A stretch of 64,000 nt of DNA from an uncultured Clostridia bacterium (GTDB lineage Bacteria; Bacillota; Clostridia; Oscillospirales; Acutalibacteraceae): positions 153,451 to 217,450 of the forward strand of contig CAMNST010000002.1 in NCBI GenBank assembly GCA_946555465.1, given 5' to 3'. Under the pieces are notes generated by a model. The model saw only the letters and a program-made list of their open reading frames with translations. It searched no databases and had not been told where the DNA came from. This document shows, piece by piece, positions 1 through 8,172 of the stretch. Positions within the stretch are counted from its first letter, which is position 1. Each line of letters begins with the position of its first letter. Made by a program: the position numbers and the translations under genes.

Positions 1-44
1 GGGCTTAAATCAGCGTAATAAATTTCGCCTCGTTTAATCGACAA
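1..44 (-). CDS. mazF: MazF/PemK-type endoribonuclease toxin, N-terminal fragment cut by the window edge
   Basis: Only the first 14 codons plus two bases are present. They read (M)SIKRGEIYYADLSP, the hallmark start of Firmicute MazF (NdoA/EndoA) toxins, which cleave single-stranded RNA at short motifs. The start would be a TTG at 44-42 preceded by a GAAGGTGA ribosome binding site. The gene runs off the left edge, so catalytic residues and antitoxin pairing cannot be judged. It overlaps the end of an unidentified short frame by a few bases. Confidence 0.7.
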   Translation of the reverse strand, partial: MSIKRGEIYYADLS

Positions 45-198
45 TTAAATCACCTTCATAAATTTCTTCCATCTTTCCTTTCATACAAACCCAATCAATA
101 AAACAGATTAAAGTTTGTTCAAAATTAGGATTGCCAGATTTAAAACTTCCTATTCCATTATATGTATTTTCTTTTTTATGTTTTTTGTCAAAGTGCAA
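34..198 (-). CDS. Unidentified short frame upstream of mazF
   Basis: An open frame of 54 codons, beginning at a possible TTG, ends inside the start region of mazF. The product is acidic at its C-terminus (GKMEEIYEGDLIVD) and matches nothing I recognise. Overlap with a toxin start is what an antitoxin gene would show, but I see no ribbon-helix-helix or AbrB signature. No convincing ribosome binding site precedes the proposed start. It may be a decayed remnant or the end of a longer broken gene. Confidence 0.25.
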   Translation of the reverse strand: MHFDKKHKKENTYNGIGSFKSGNPNFEQTLICFIDWVCMKGKMEEIYEGDLIVD

Positions 199-277
199 AT
201 TTTAACATAAGATGAACTAACAGGGAAACAAACAGAAAAGAAATGAAACTGCAGTCACCCTGAGAAAGGAGAAAAGT

Positions 278-481
278 ATGGAAAACTATGTTGATCTTTT
301 TAAACCGAGTTTTTTGAAAAAAGATGCAAGGCCTCCCCTGCCTGCTGATGCATCCGTTACAATGGCTTACGTTCCTCTTCAGATAGAACTTATAACATAT
401 GACGATGAAAAAGGCTTAGAATGCGGAACAATTTTTCCGGCACTGAATAAACCGTTTCTGGGAAGGATGGTCAAAAAGTAA
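278..481 (+). CDS. cotJA: Spore coat-associated protein CotJA
   Basis: The 67-residue product ends in the CotJA signature GTIFPALNKPFLGR, with the typical MAYVPLQ segment before it. CotJA is a small component of the CotJABC proteins of the spore coat, made in the mother cell. The start follows a GGAG ribosome binding site eight bases upstream. Its stop codon overlaps the ATG of cotJB (TAATG), so the two are translationally coupled. cotJC (manganese catalase-like), which usually follows, is absent: a strong terminator comes directly after cotJB. The proline-rich N-terminal half is normal for the family. Confidence 0.85.
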   Translation: MENYVDLFKPSFLKKDARPPLPADASVTMAYVPLQIELITYDDEKGLECGTIFPALNKPFLGRMVKK

Positions 482-711
482 TGAACAAATCAAAACTTCT
501 AAAACGGGTAAGCGCTCTCGGTTTTGCGATGTATGAACTGAGACTTTTTCTTGATACGCATCCAAATGACCCCGATGCAACAGAACTTTTCAATTCATAT
601 CAGAAAAAATATGAAGCGGTTAAAGAAGAATACGAAAAACAGTTCGGTCCTCTCACCCTCAACGGATATAATTCAGATGAATGGCTCAAAGACCCATGGC
701 CTTGGGATTAA
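481..711 (+). CDS. cotJB: Spore coat protein CotJB
   Basis: The 76-residue product has the CotJB pattern: an N-terminal helix (LLKRVSALGFAMYELRLFLD), a short helical middle and a C-terminal tryptophan/proline-rich tail (WLKDPWPWD). It is a spore coat component that acts with CotJA. The start codon overlaps the cotJA stop. A perfect hairpin terminator lies six bases past the stop, so this is a two-gene transcription unit, probably made by sporulation sigma factors in the mother cell; I could not pick out a clear sigma-E promoter in the 200 bases upstream. Confidence 0.85.
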   Translation: MNKSKLLKRVSALGFAMYELRLFLDTHPNDPDATELFNSYQKKYEAVKEEYEKQFGPLTLNGYNSDEWLKDPWPWD

Positions 712-715
712 AAAA

Positions 716-745
716 ATACTGTCTCAGATTAATCTGAGACAGTAT
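716..745 (+). terminator. Intrinsic terminator of cotJAB
   Basis: A perfect 30-base palindrome (half site ATACTGTCTCAGATT) is followed by TTTTG on the + strand and preceded by A6. It can act on both strands, so it may also stop transcription of the converging DD-carboxypeptidase gene. Confidence 0.9.
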
Positions 746-777
746 TTTTGTATACCTATTATATATAAATATTAATA

Positions 778-2154
778 TTATCTTCTTGGCGGCGGAAGAT
801 AATCATCCGGTCGGTTTTCAGCCTGCTCGGCACGGGCAATTTTCTGCAAACGGCGTTTTTTCTTTTTCTGATAATTATTATAAACAAGAAAAGCATAAAC
901 AATAATCAGAAGAACAATTATAACTGCTATTATTTTTACTGCCGTTGAACTGAAGAAGGCTTTAAGTGCATTAATCACTTTAAGAAAAGTTGAAAGTTCA
1001 ATATTATCTGCTGCAACCAAATCAACCGTAGCAACAATTTCATCACCGTAAATTACATTTGCCTTGCAAACATCCTGTCCTTTTGAAACAGGTGCTTCAA
1101 TGCTTTCAGGCTTATCAACAAGTTCAAAAATAATTGCCGATTTATCAAGACCTGCCGGAACAATAACATTCATATCCTCTTTTGCAACAAGTCTTACACT
1201 GTCAGCATCCTTGCCGTTTTCTACAGCGGTTTCGCCCACAACCTCCTGTGCACGCACAATCGTTGTGTATTTTAAACTGTCAAAGGCCCATTCAAAAAGG
1301 GATTTAGCATCAACAAAAGAACATTTGGTTTCGTATGACTCCCCGTTAATTTTCTGCTGCGGTGATTTCATAACAATGGCAAGATAATTATACCCGTCTT
1401 TTGATGCCTTTGTTATAAGACAGTATTCTGCTTCTTCGGTTGAACCGGTTTTAATTCCCTGCGCATACTCGTAATAATAAGTCAGATAACCGGGATTGAG
1501 CATAAGATTTGTATGCCTGAGAATAATATCGTTATACTCTACCTGTGTTGCTGTTGAATATTTTACAAAATTTGAATTTTTCAGTGCTGCAAGCGTAATA
1601 ACAGACATATCGCGTGCTGTTGTGTAATGATTGCCGTCGTGCAGACCATCGGCATTTGTAAAATGAGTATTTTTACAGCCGAGTGAAGCAACCCATTTAT
1701 TCATTTCGTCAACAAAAGCCGATTCACTGCCGCTTACATATTCGGCAAGAACCTGACAGGCATCGCATGCGGAATGAACCATTGTAAGATAAAGAAGTTC
1801 ATCAACCGTGAGCGTTTCGCCGACGCTTATACCGGCAACCTGGGCACCTGTTCCCAAAGTATTATCATATGCCTGCTGACTCATCGTGGTTTCGGCATTC
1901 AAATCTTTAACTTTATTAAGAACAACCATTGCAGTAACAATTTTTGTCAGCGATGCCGGATAAAGTTTTTCATCTGCATTTTTTTCGGCAACTGCAGGGT
2001 AAGAACTGTCATCAAGATTTATAAGCATATATGCTTCTGCATAAATCGTTCTGTCGGGTTCATATTTTGCCGCCTGTGCCGAAAAGGCAGGAAAAGACAA
2101 AGTGAAGGTTATCATTATGAGTGAAGTTATAATAAATGAAAGTGTTCTTTTCAT
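778..2154 (-). CDS. D-alanyl-D-alanine carboxypeptidase (PBP5/DacF family), membrane-anchored
   Basis: The 458-residue protein trims the terminal D-Ala from peptidoglycan pentapeptides outside the cell. A signal peptide spans about residues 1-28. The serine peptidase S11 motifs are SLTK (68-71, nucleophile S68), SAC (128-130) in place of the usual SGN, and KTG (235-237). A transmembrane helix near residues 408-428 is followed by a basic cytoplasmic tail ending in PPPRR; most relatives use an amphipathic C-terminal helix instead. The start follows AAAGGTG. It stands alone with its own promoter. DacB/DacF relatives shape spore cortex, but a vegetative PBP5 role is equally possible. Confidence 0.9.
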   Translation of the reverse strand: MKRTLSFIITSLIMITFTLSFPAFSAQAAKYEPDRTIYAEAYMLINLDDSSYPAVAEKNADEKLYPASLTKIVTAMVVLNKVKDLNAETTMSQQAYDNTLGTGAQVAGISVGETLTVDELLYLTMVHSACDACQVLAEYVSGSESAFVDEMNKWVASLGCKNTHFTNADGLHDGNHYTTARDMSVITLAALKNSNFVKYSTATQVEYNDIILRHTNLMLNPGYLTYYYEYAQGIKTGSTEEAEYCLITKASKDGYNYLAIVMKSPQQKINGESYETKCSFVDAKSLFEWAFDSLKYTTIVRAQEVVGETAVENGKDADSVRLVAKEDMNVIVPAGLDKSAIIFELVDKPESIEAPVSKGQDVCKANVIYGDEIVATVDLVAADNIELSTFLKVINALKAFFSSTAVKIIAVIIVLLIIVYAFLVYNNYQKKKKRRLQKIARAEQAENRPDDYLPPPRR

Positions 2155-2182
2155 AGACTTGACACCTTTGCTTTAAAAATAT

Positions 2183-2210
2183 ATTATATTAGTAGTTTAA
2201 CATTTTTCAA
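2183..2210 (-). promoter_or_regulatory. Sigma-A-type promoter of the DD-carboxypeptidase gene
   Basis: Reading leftwards, TTGAAA (2210-2205) and TATAAT (2188-2183) are separated by 16 bases, 29 bases before the start codon. This argues for vegetative expression. Confidence 0.6.
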
Positions 2211-2251
2211 ACTCATTTTAAAGACATATTTTAAAAATTTTGGAGACTTTT

Positions 2252-2929
2252 ATGATTTATATAACAGGAGACACACACGGTGACATATCGTGTTTAAAAA
2301 ACCCAAAACTCTCAAAACTGGGAGAAAAAGACATTCTTATTATTTGCGGTGACTTCGGATTTATTTGGAATCCAAAAGACCCGAAAGAACAAAAAAACCT
2401 TGAATGGCTGAAAAAAAGAAAATACACCATCTGTTTTGTAGACGGCGCCCACGAAAATTTTGAAATACTCAATTCCTATACACCGTACAGATGGAAAGGC
2501 GGCAATGCGCATAAAATTGCCGATAACATCTTTCATCTTATGCGCGGTGAAGTTTTCACTTTCGAGGGCAAAACATTTTTTGTTATGGGCGGCGGTGAAA
2601 GCGACGATGCTTATATGAGAGAAAACGGTGTAAGTTGGTGGGAAGATGAACTGCCGAACGAAGAAGAACTGAAAAACGGAGTTGCAAATCTTAACGATAC
2701 AGAGAGAAATATTAATTATATTCTCACATATGAGGCACCGACTATTGCCAAAGATATTTTAAAACAGCGAACAAATCAGGATATCATCATAACACCGCTC
2801 AACACCTATCTTCAGCAACTTATGCACAATGTTGATTATATGCACTGGTATTTCGGCTCTCTTCATATTGATTTAAATATCAGCAAAAAAATGACTGCCG
2901 TTTTCAATGAATTTATTCAGGTGTCCTAA
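2252..2929 (+). CDS. Metallophosphoesterase (calcineurin-like)
   Basis: This 225-residue protein belongs to the calcineurin-like phosphoesterases. Metal-ligand blocks are visible as GDTHGD near the N-terminus, then GDFGF, then GAHENF where the family usually has GNHE. A terminal HxH-type block (WYFGSLHID) closes the domain. The ATG at 2252 follows TTGGAGA with good spacing; the in-frame TTG at 2240 lacks a binding site. No signal peptide is present, so it acts in the cytoplasm. The substrate cannot be told from sequence. It is transcribed away from the DD-carboxypeptidase gene and ends at a terminator shared with the next gene. Confidence 0.8.
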   Translation: MIYITGDTHGDISCLKNPKLSKLGEKDILIICGDFGFIWNPKDPKEQKNLEWLKKRKYTICFVDGAHENFEILNSYTPYRWKGGNAHKIADNIFHLMRGEVFTFEGKTFFVMGGGESDDAYMRENGVSWWEDELPNEEELKNGVANLNDTERNINYILTYEAPTIAKDILKQRTNQDIIITPLNTYLQQLMHNVDYMHWYFGSLHIDLNISKKMTAVFNEFIQVS

Positions 2930-2942
2930 ATAAAACATAACA

Positions 2943-2978
2943 AAAACCTTGTGAACTTTTAGGTTCACAAGGTTTTTT
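2943..2978. terminator. Bidirectional terminator between converging genes
   Basis: Stem AACCTTGTGAAC pairs with GTTCACAAGGTT around a TTTTAG loop, flanked by A and T runs. It serves the phosphoesterase gene (+) and the CAP-domain gene (-). Confidence 0.85.
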
Positions 2979-2989
2979 GCTGTGTATGA

Positions 2990-5900
2990 TTATTTTCCTG
3001 TTACAACAGTTTTAACATCGCTCCAGCCTGAGAAAAGAGTTGTTGTCTTTCCGTCAACAGTTACATACTTATATGTTCTTATACGAACATAATATGTTTT
3101 GCTTGCCCCCATCTTCGTTCTGGATGCAGCACTTGCAGAAGGATTTGCTATTGTAAGTGTACCTGAATTCGAGAAATTGCTGTACTGGCTGTACTGAACC
3201 TGATATCCTGTAATCTCTTCTTTCTGCACATTCCATGCAATATTGAATCCCTGACTTGTAGAAACAAGTGGTTTTAAAGCAACCTGCTTAGGTATGATAT
3301 AGAAATAAATGGTATGACTTCCGGTATAGTTGCCGATATAATTCACCTTTATTGAATATCTGCCGACTTTCGTTCTGCCCTGTTCATAAGTAAGGGTATA
3401 GTCTGTTCTGTAAACCAGTTTTCTGCCTGTGTTATCTGTAACAGTCATTCCCGGTCCAATTTCTTTTCCTGTATAATAGTATGACCAGGCTGATGGTTTT
3501 GCTGTACACTGAGATGATGATTTTGGTGTAATATTAAAATACAAAATTTCACTCGGAGTACCTGCATATTTACCGATATAATTTACAGTTATTCCATAAG
3601 TGCCAACATTTGTTCTGCCTGCTGCATAAGTAAGTGTGTAATCGGTTTTATAAACCAGTTTTGCACCGGTTTTATTATCCGTTACGGTTACACCGGGGCC
3701 GATATCTTTTCCGGTATACACATATGAAACTGCAGAAAGTTTTGCTGTCAAGTCATTAACAACAGGTTCTTTAATTGTAAAATAGAGTTTTGTGCTTCCG
3801 GTATAGTTACCCTGATAATTCACTGTTACACAGTATTTGCCGGGCTCAGTTCTGCCCTGATCATAAACCAAAGTATAATCGGTCTTATAAACCAGTTTTC
3901 TGCCTGTGTCATCTGTAACTGTTATACCGGGTCCTATAGGCTTTCCGGTGTATTCATATTGTGTTGCAGAGAGTTTTGCCGTACATTTACCTGCAGACTT
4001 AGGTGTTATATCGAAATAAAGAGTCTCACTTGGTGTGCCTGCATATTTGCCGATATAGTTTACGGTTACACCGTATCTGCCAACATTTGTTCTGCCTGTT
4101 GCATAAGTAAGCGTATAATCAGTCTTGTATACAAGTTTTGAACCGTTACTGTCTGTTACTGTTACACCCGGTCCGATGTCTTTACCTGTATACTCATAAG
4201 AAGTTGCAGATAATTTTGCAACGGGTCTGTTAACTTCGTTAATTGTAAAATATAAAGTTGTGCTTCCACTGTAATTTCCGATATAATTAACAACTACTGA
4301 ATATCTGCCCGGATTTACTCTGCCTGACGCATATGTAAGCGTATAGTCAGTTTTATATACAAGTTTTCTGCCTGTGTCATCTGTTACACTTACACCGGGT
4401 CCTATAGGCTTTCCGGTATATTCATATTGTGTTGCAGACAGTTTTGCTGAGCATTTGCTCGACGGTTTAGGAGTTATATTAAATTTCAAAGTTTTTGTTC
4501 CCGAATAATTACCCTTAAAACTTACCGTCTGCGTATATGTTCCGACATTTATTCTGCCGTCATCATGCGTTATGGTGTAATCAACACCCTTTTCAAGAAC
4601 AGTTCCATTTGCATCAGTAACTGTAAGCCCGGGGGTTATAACGCTGTCTGAATATTCAAATGAATCTGCAGAAAGTTTTGCGCTGCACTTGCTTGCAGGC
4701 ATAGCAGTAATGTTAAAGTAAAGCGTTCTGCTTCCGCTGTATTTACCCTTGAAATTAACGGTTACAGAATATCTTCCAACGTTAACTCTTCCCGTCTGAT
4801 ATGAAACAGTATAATCCGTATTCTTTACAAGAGTTTGTCCGTTCGCATCGGTAACTGTAACATTAGGGGTTTTCGCCTTGCCGTTATACTCATAAGAGGT
4901 TGAAGAAAGTTTTACTGTGCAGTTATCAGAAGATACATTAACTATTGAATAGTATAAAATATCTGTACCGGTATACTTTCCTGTATAATTTATAATCACA
5001 TAATATGTTCCCGGATTTATACAGTCATCTTCATAAGTCAAAGTGTAATCTGTGTTATTTTTCAACAAATTTCCCTGAGCATCTTTAATAATAACTTCAG
5101 GATTAATTGCTTTGCCTGTATATTCAAATGTTGTAGATGATAACTTCGCCGTACATGTATCTGAAGATATAGGATTTATGTAAAACCGAAGTGTCTGACT
5201 TCCGGTATAATTGCCTATATAATTAACAACTACAGTATAAGTGCCCGGTTCCGTTCTTCCCGATGCATATGTAAGAGTATAATCTTTATTTACTTCCAGA
5301 GTCTGATTTGTACTGTTTTTAACTGTTACTTCAGGAGTAATCATCTTTCCGGTATATTCATATTTATTATTCTGATTAAAATAGGCATTACACTTAGTTG
5401 AAGAAATTGGATTTATATCAAAATAAAGTGTTTTGCTGCCGGAATACTTACCGATAAAATCTATAACCACACTGTACTTTCCGGCGTTTATTCTGCCTTC
5501 CTGATAAGTTACAGTATAATCCTGATTTTTGCTAAGTGTTGTTCCCTGACTATCTTTAACTGTAACTCCCGGGGTTATTTCACTGCCTCTATAATCAAAT
5601 GAAGTTGCACTCAGGGTCATCGTTTTTGGTGAATAAACAACTGTATCACTCTGAACATCCTTGCACAAAGAACAAACTTTTTTAACGTTACCGTTAGATG
5701 TTAATGTTGCCGGCACCGTAACAGTTTCATATTTATGAACATGTTTTATTGTAACTTCTTTTGAAACAGTCTTTGTTTTATCTGCTTTAAGGGTTGCCTT
5801 AAATGTTGCAGTTCCGGTTGACTTTGCAAAAATCTTACCCTCTGCATCAACTGTAAAAATAGAAGTATTACTGCTGGAAAAAGTAAGCATTGAAGGATCT

Positions 5901-6562
5901 ATAGGAGAACCCGTCTTTCCTTCTGTTCCTTTATTTTTGCTTACTATTTTAACCTGATAACCATTCGGATACTGTGTATCATTAATAGAACTTAAACTGT
6001 TATAATAAAGTTCGATAAGACTTAAATCTGTTTTAACAGACAGCGATTTAACAGCAGTTCCTGTTTTTGTTTTTCCGTCAGCGGCGGTTCGGCCGAAACA
6101 CTGGGTCCAGTACAGACTGCCAACCTTAACACATCCGATACCGATAGAAGTAAATGACGAATTCAATATATTTGCCTTATGTCCCGGTGAATTCATCCAA
6201 CCATCCACAACCGCCTGCGGTGTAGAATAATTAAATGCAATGTTTTCACCACTCATTTTACTGTTTGCAGTAAAACAATCACTCAGATCCGGCCTTGTAT
6301 GAGAGAAATAAACTGAACATTCAGCACTTCTCAGCATTGCTGAATCAAGCAAACTGCTATCCATTTTAAGAGCCGAAAGACCTGCCTTTGCTCTTTCCTG
6401 ATTTATCAGTTTCAGAACCTCATTTGCATAATCGTAATTGTATGTTGCATTTTCTACATTAATATTAATTGTAGAAGTTGCTGCAAATGCCGAGATGTCT
6501 AATCCGGCTGTAATACTTAAAAGCATTACAACAGATAAAAATAAACTTAAAACTTTTTTCAT
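2990..6562 (-). CDS. Secreted CAP/SCP-domain protein with ten Ig-like repeats and a C-terminal Fn3-like domain
   Basis: The 1190-residue protein has a signal peptide (about 1-28), a CAP domain of the YkwD/PR-1 type (about 45-158, with SHTRP at H88, GENIAF and SPGHKANIL at H128), a bacterial Ig-like segment (about 170-275), a small CxxC-containing linker (298-301), ten tandem repeats of about 78 residues (about 313-1090) with the core YEYTGK...DYTLTYA.GR..G.Y.V.VNYIGNY.G...LYF, and a final Fn3-like domain. No LPXTG or transmembrane anchor is seen, so it is likely released or held by cell-wall affinity. YkwD-type CAP proteins are common in spore-formers; the repeats suggest adhesion or a surface stalk. 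Monocistronic, with its own promoter and terminator. Confidence 0.85.
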   Translation of the reverse strand: MKKVLSLFLSVVMLLSITAGLDISAFAATSTININVENATYNYDYANEVLKLINQERAKAGLSALKMDSSLLDSAMLRSAECSVYFSHTRPDLSDCFTANSKMSGENIAFNYSTPQAVVDGWMNSPGHKANILNSSFTSIGIGCVKVGSLYWTQCFGRTAADGKTKTGTAVKSLSVKTDLSLIELYYNSLSSINDTQYPNGYQVKIVSKNKGTEGKTGSPIDPSMLTFSSSNTSIFTVDAEGKIFAKSTGTATFKATLKADKTKTVSKEVTIKHVHKYETVTVPATLTSNGNVKKVCSLCKDVQSDTVVYSPKTMTLSATSFDYRGSEITPGVTVKDSQGTTLSKNQDYTVTYQEGRINAGKYSVVIDFIGKYSGSKTLYFDINPISSTKCNAYFNQNNKYEYTGKMITPEVTVKNSTNQTLEVNKDYTLTYASGRTEPGTYTVVVNYIGNYTGSQTLRFYINPISSDTCTAKLSSTTFEYTGKAINPEVIIKDAQGNLLKNNTDYTLTYEDDCINPGTYYVIINYTGKYTGTDILYYSIVNVSSDNCTVKLSSTSYEYNGKAKTPNVTVTDANGQTLVKNTDYTVSYQTGRVNVGRYSVTVNFKGKYSGSRTLYFNITAMPASKCSAKLSADSFEYSDSVITPGLTVTDANGTVLEKGVDYTITHDDGRINVGTYTQTVSFKGNYSGTKTLKFNITPKPSSKCSAKLSATQYEYTGKPIGPGVSVTDDTGRKLVYKTDYTLTYASGRVNPGRYSVVVNYIGNYSGSTTLYFTINEVNRPVAKLSATSYEYTGKDIGPGVTVTDSNGSKLVYKTDYTLTYATGRTNVGRYGVTVNYIGKYAGTPSETLYFDITPKSAGKCTAKLSATQYEYTGKPIGPGITVTDDTGRKLVYKTDYTLVYDQGRTEPGKYCVTVNYQGNYTGSTKLYFTIKEPVVNDLTAKLSAVSYVYTGKDIGPGVTVTDNKTGAKLVYKTDYTLTYAAGRTNVGTYGITVNYIGKYAGTPSEILYFNITPKSSSQCTAKPSAWSYYYTGKEIGPGMTVTDNTGRKLVYRTDYTLTYEQGRTKVGRYSIKVNYIGNYTGSHTIYFYIIPKQVALKPLVSTSQGFNIAWNVQKEEITGYQVQYSQYSNFSNSGTLTIANPSASAASRTKMGASKTYYVRIRTYKYVTVDGKTTTLFSGWSDVKTVVTGK
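3292..5626 (-). repeat. Ten tandem repeats of about 233 bp encoding Ig-like domains
   Basis: The repeats encode about 78 residues each. Units 6 to 10 (low coordinates) are most alike, sharing the block KLVYKTDYTLTYA; units 1 to 5 are more diverged. The pattern alternates in units 6-9 (PIGPG/DIGPG), as if a two-repeat block had been duplicated. Confidence 0.85.
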
Positions 6563-6608
6563 TGTCTTTTCCCCTTTTGTCTATCTTTTTCGACATATAA
6601 CGACATAT

Positions 6609-6637
6609 ATTTTAACTCTTTTGAATTTATTATTCAA
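6609..6637 (-). promoter_or_regulatory. Putative promoter of the CAP-domain gene
   Basis: Reading leftwards, TTGAAT (6637-6632) and TAAAAT (6614-6609) lie 17 bases apart. In the leader the sequence TATATGTCG occurs twice in tandem, which could be a regulator site. Confidence 0.45.
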
Positions 6638-6701
6638 TAGTTTCAAAAAAATAATGCACCGAATTTTGCATATGGTTTTTATCAAATATATGCAAAAAAA
6701 G

Positions 6702-6738
6702 AAAACCGACTTCGTCTGTAAAATACGAAATCGGTTTT
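6702..6738 (-). terminator. Terminator downstream of the CapA-type gene
   Basis: AAAACCGACTTCGT pairs with ACGAAATCGGTTTT with one mismatch, followed by T-rich sequence on the - strand and by TTTT on the + strand. Confidence 0.75.
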
Positions 6739-6771
6739 AAGTTTAATTTAACTCTTGTTCGGCTAACGCAA

Positions 6772-8013
6772 CTAATCTAAAAACTCTTCATCTATAACAT
6801 CTCTTACCAGTTGATTATAATATTCAACTGTTCCGCCCTCCTGGGAATGGCTGGCGGCAAGATCATTTGTGTAATCACTGAGTTTATATACATTGAAAAC
6901 AAATTTATCATTTTCCCCTCTTTTGTAATGACATATAAGAGGAACAAATTTTGCAGTTGAGATTTCTATATTTTCTCCCTTCTTTTCAACCGTTATCTGC
7001 GCCATACCGCCGCACAACTGATCAAGTTGAATCTGGTGTGAAATGAAGTTACCAAGAGAATAATAAACAAGCATTTTTTTACCGCTCTGTTCATTGGTTA
7101 CCCACTCAACATTCTGAATAACATGAGGATGCGTTCCGATAACGATATCAACGCCCAAATCAGAAAACAGTTTTGTATATTCCTGCTGATACTGTGAAAC
7201 CTCATGGCTGTTTTCTGTTCCCCAGTGGGCAAACACAATTACAACATCCGAATGTTCCCTTGCCTCTTTAATATCAGCGGTAACTGTTTCTTTTTCAAAA
7301 AGATTTACACACCAAGGCTTGTCTGCCGGAGGGTCTATGCCGTTTGTTCCGTATGTATAATTCAGAAGAGAAAAAGTAATTGAATTTTTTTCATAATAAG
7401 TTATATTTTTATCGGCACTTGAATTGACACCTATCTGAACAACATTTTTATTTTTAGAAAAATATTCTATTTCTTTTTCTATGCCGTCCCACCCCATATC
7501 AAGAGTGTGATTGGTTGCACAGGTAAAAATATCAAATCCTGCATCTATTGCAGCATCGCCTATCTCCCACGGTGAATTAAAAAGCGGATATCCTGTATAT
7601 TCAAATGATTCACCGCCGAGAATAGTTTCCTGATTTATAACGGCAATATCCGCCTTTTCTATTTCAGGCTTGATATTTGCATAAAGAGGTTTATAGTCAA
7701 GACCTGAATCTTCTGTTTCGCCCGCTGCTATAAGTGTATTATGAATAAGATTATCACCAACAGCAACAATAGAAACCTTGGAATTTTCTGCAGGTTTCTT
7801 AACAGTGCTGTCTTCATTCGCAACAGAAACCGAAGTCTGCGCAGTAGGTTTTTCCTTATCTGAATTTTTAGTTATACTGCCGCTTATCGCAAACGCAATA
7901 ACCACAACAATAGCCATTGCAACAGGAATAAGTACATAAAGATTTATCTTTGTTTTTCTACTTCTTTCCACACAAAACACTCCGACCTTTATTTTTGTAA
8001 CAGGCTTTTCCAT
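6772..8013 (-). CDS. CapA/PgsA-type poly-gamma-glutamate capsule-like metallophosphatase, membrane-anchored
   Basis: The 413-residue protein has a single N-terminal membrane helix (about 26-45), then a CapA-family domain beginning VSIVAVGDNLIHN, with NQETIL, ATNHTLDMGWDG and a THPHVIQ block that match the calcineurin-like fold of PgsA/CapA. In Bacillus these proteins help make or anchor poly-gamma-glutamate, but no pgsBC partners are nearby, so a capsule role is not established. The ATG at 8013 has no binding site; an in-frame GTG at 7971 follows GGAG at eight bases and may be the real start. Monocistronic. Confidence 0.8.
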   Translation of the reverse strand: MEKPVTKIKVGVFCVERSRKTKINLYVLIPVAMAIVVVIAFAISGSITKNSDKEKPTAQTSVSVANEDSTVKKPAENSKVSIVAVGDNLIHNTLIAAGETEDSGLDYKPLYANIKPEIEKADIAVINQETILGGESFEYTGYPLFNSPWEIGDAAIDAGFDIFTCATNHTLDMGWDGIEKEIEYFSKNKNVVQIGVNSSADKNITYYEKNSITFSLLNYTYGTNGIDPPADKPWCVNLFEKETVTADIKEAREHSDVVIVFAHWGTENSHEVSQYQQEYTKLFSDLGVDIVIGTHPHVIQNVEWVTNEQSGKKMLVYYSLGNFISHQIQLDQLCGGMAQITVEKKGENIEISTAKFVPLICHYKRGENDKFVFNVYKLSDYTNDLAASHSQEGGTVEYYNQLVRDVIDEEFLD

Positions 8014-8110
8014 AATTTTATATTAAAATTCAAATACATTTTAGCATAAAAAGCAATCCAATACAATAAAAATATATCCGGGTAAATATTATTTTAATAA
8101 AACGTCTGTA

Positions 8111-8140
8111 TTGACAAAATATGTATACATGATGTATTAT
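8111..8140 (+). promoter_or_regulatory. Sigma-A promoter of the Na+/Ca2+ exchanger gene
   Basis: TTGACA (8111-8116) and TATTAT (8135-8140) are 18 bases apart. The spacer holds the palindrome ATGTATACAT (8121-8130), a possible operator. Confidence 0.7.
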
Positions 8141-8172
8141 CATAAAGATAATTAAATAAAGGTGGTAAAAAT

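Noticed and set aside
1064..1387. Long open frame on the + strand opposite the DD-carboxypeptidase gene
   Set aside because: It is an antisense shadow of a well-supported gene, with no binding site and an improbable product.
3292..5626. Regularly spaced repeats as a CRISPR array
   Set aside because: The repeats are about 233 bp, coding and in frame, with no short identical repeats and unique spacers.
6590..6760. Riboswitch or small RNA upstream of the CAP-domain gene
   Set aside because: Only a plausible promoter, a short direct repeat and the neighbouring terminator are present; no known aptamer pattern.
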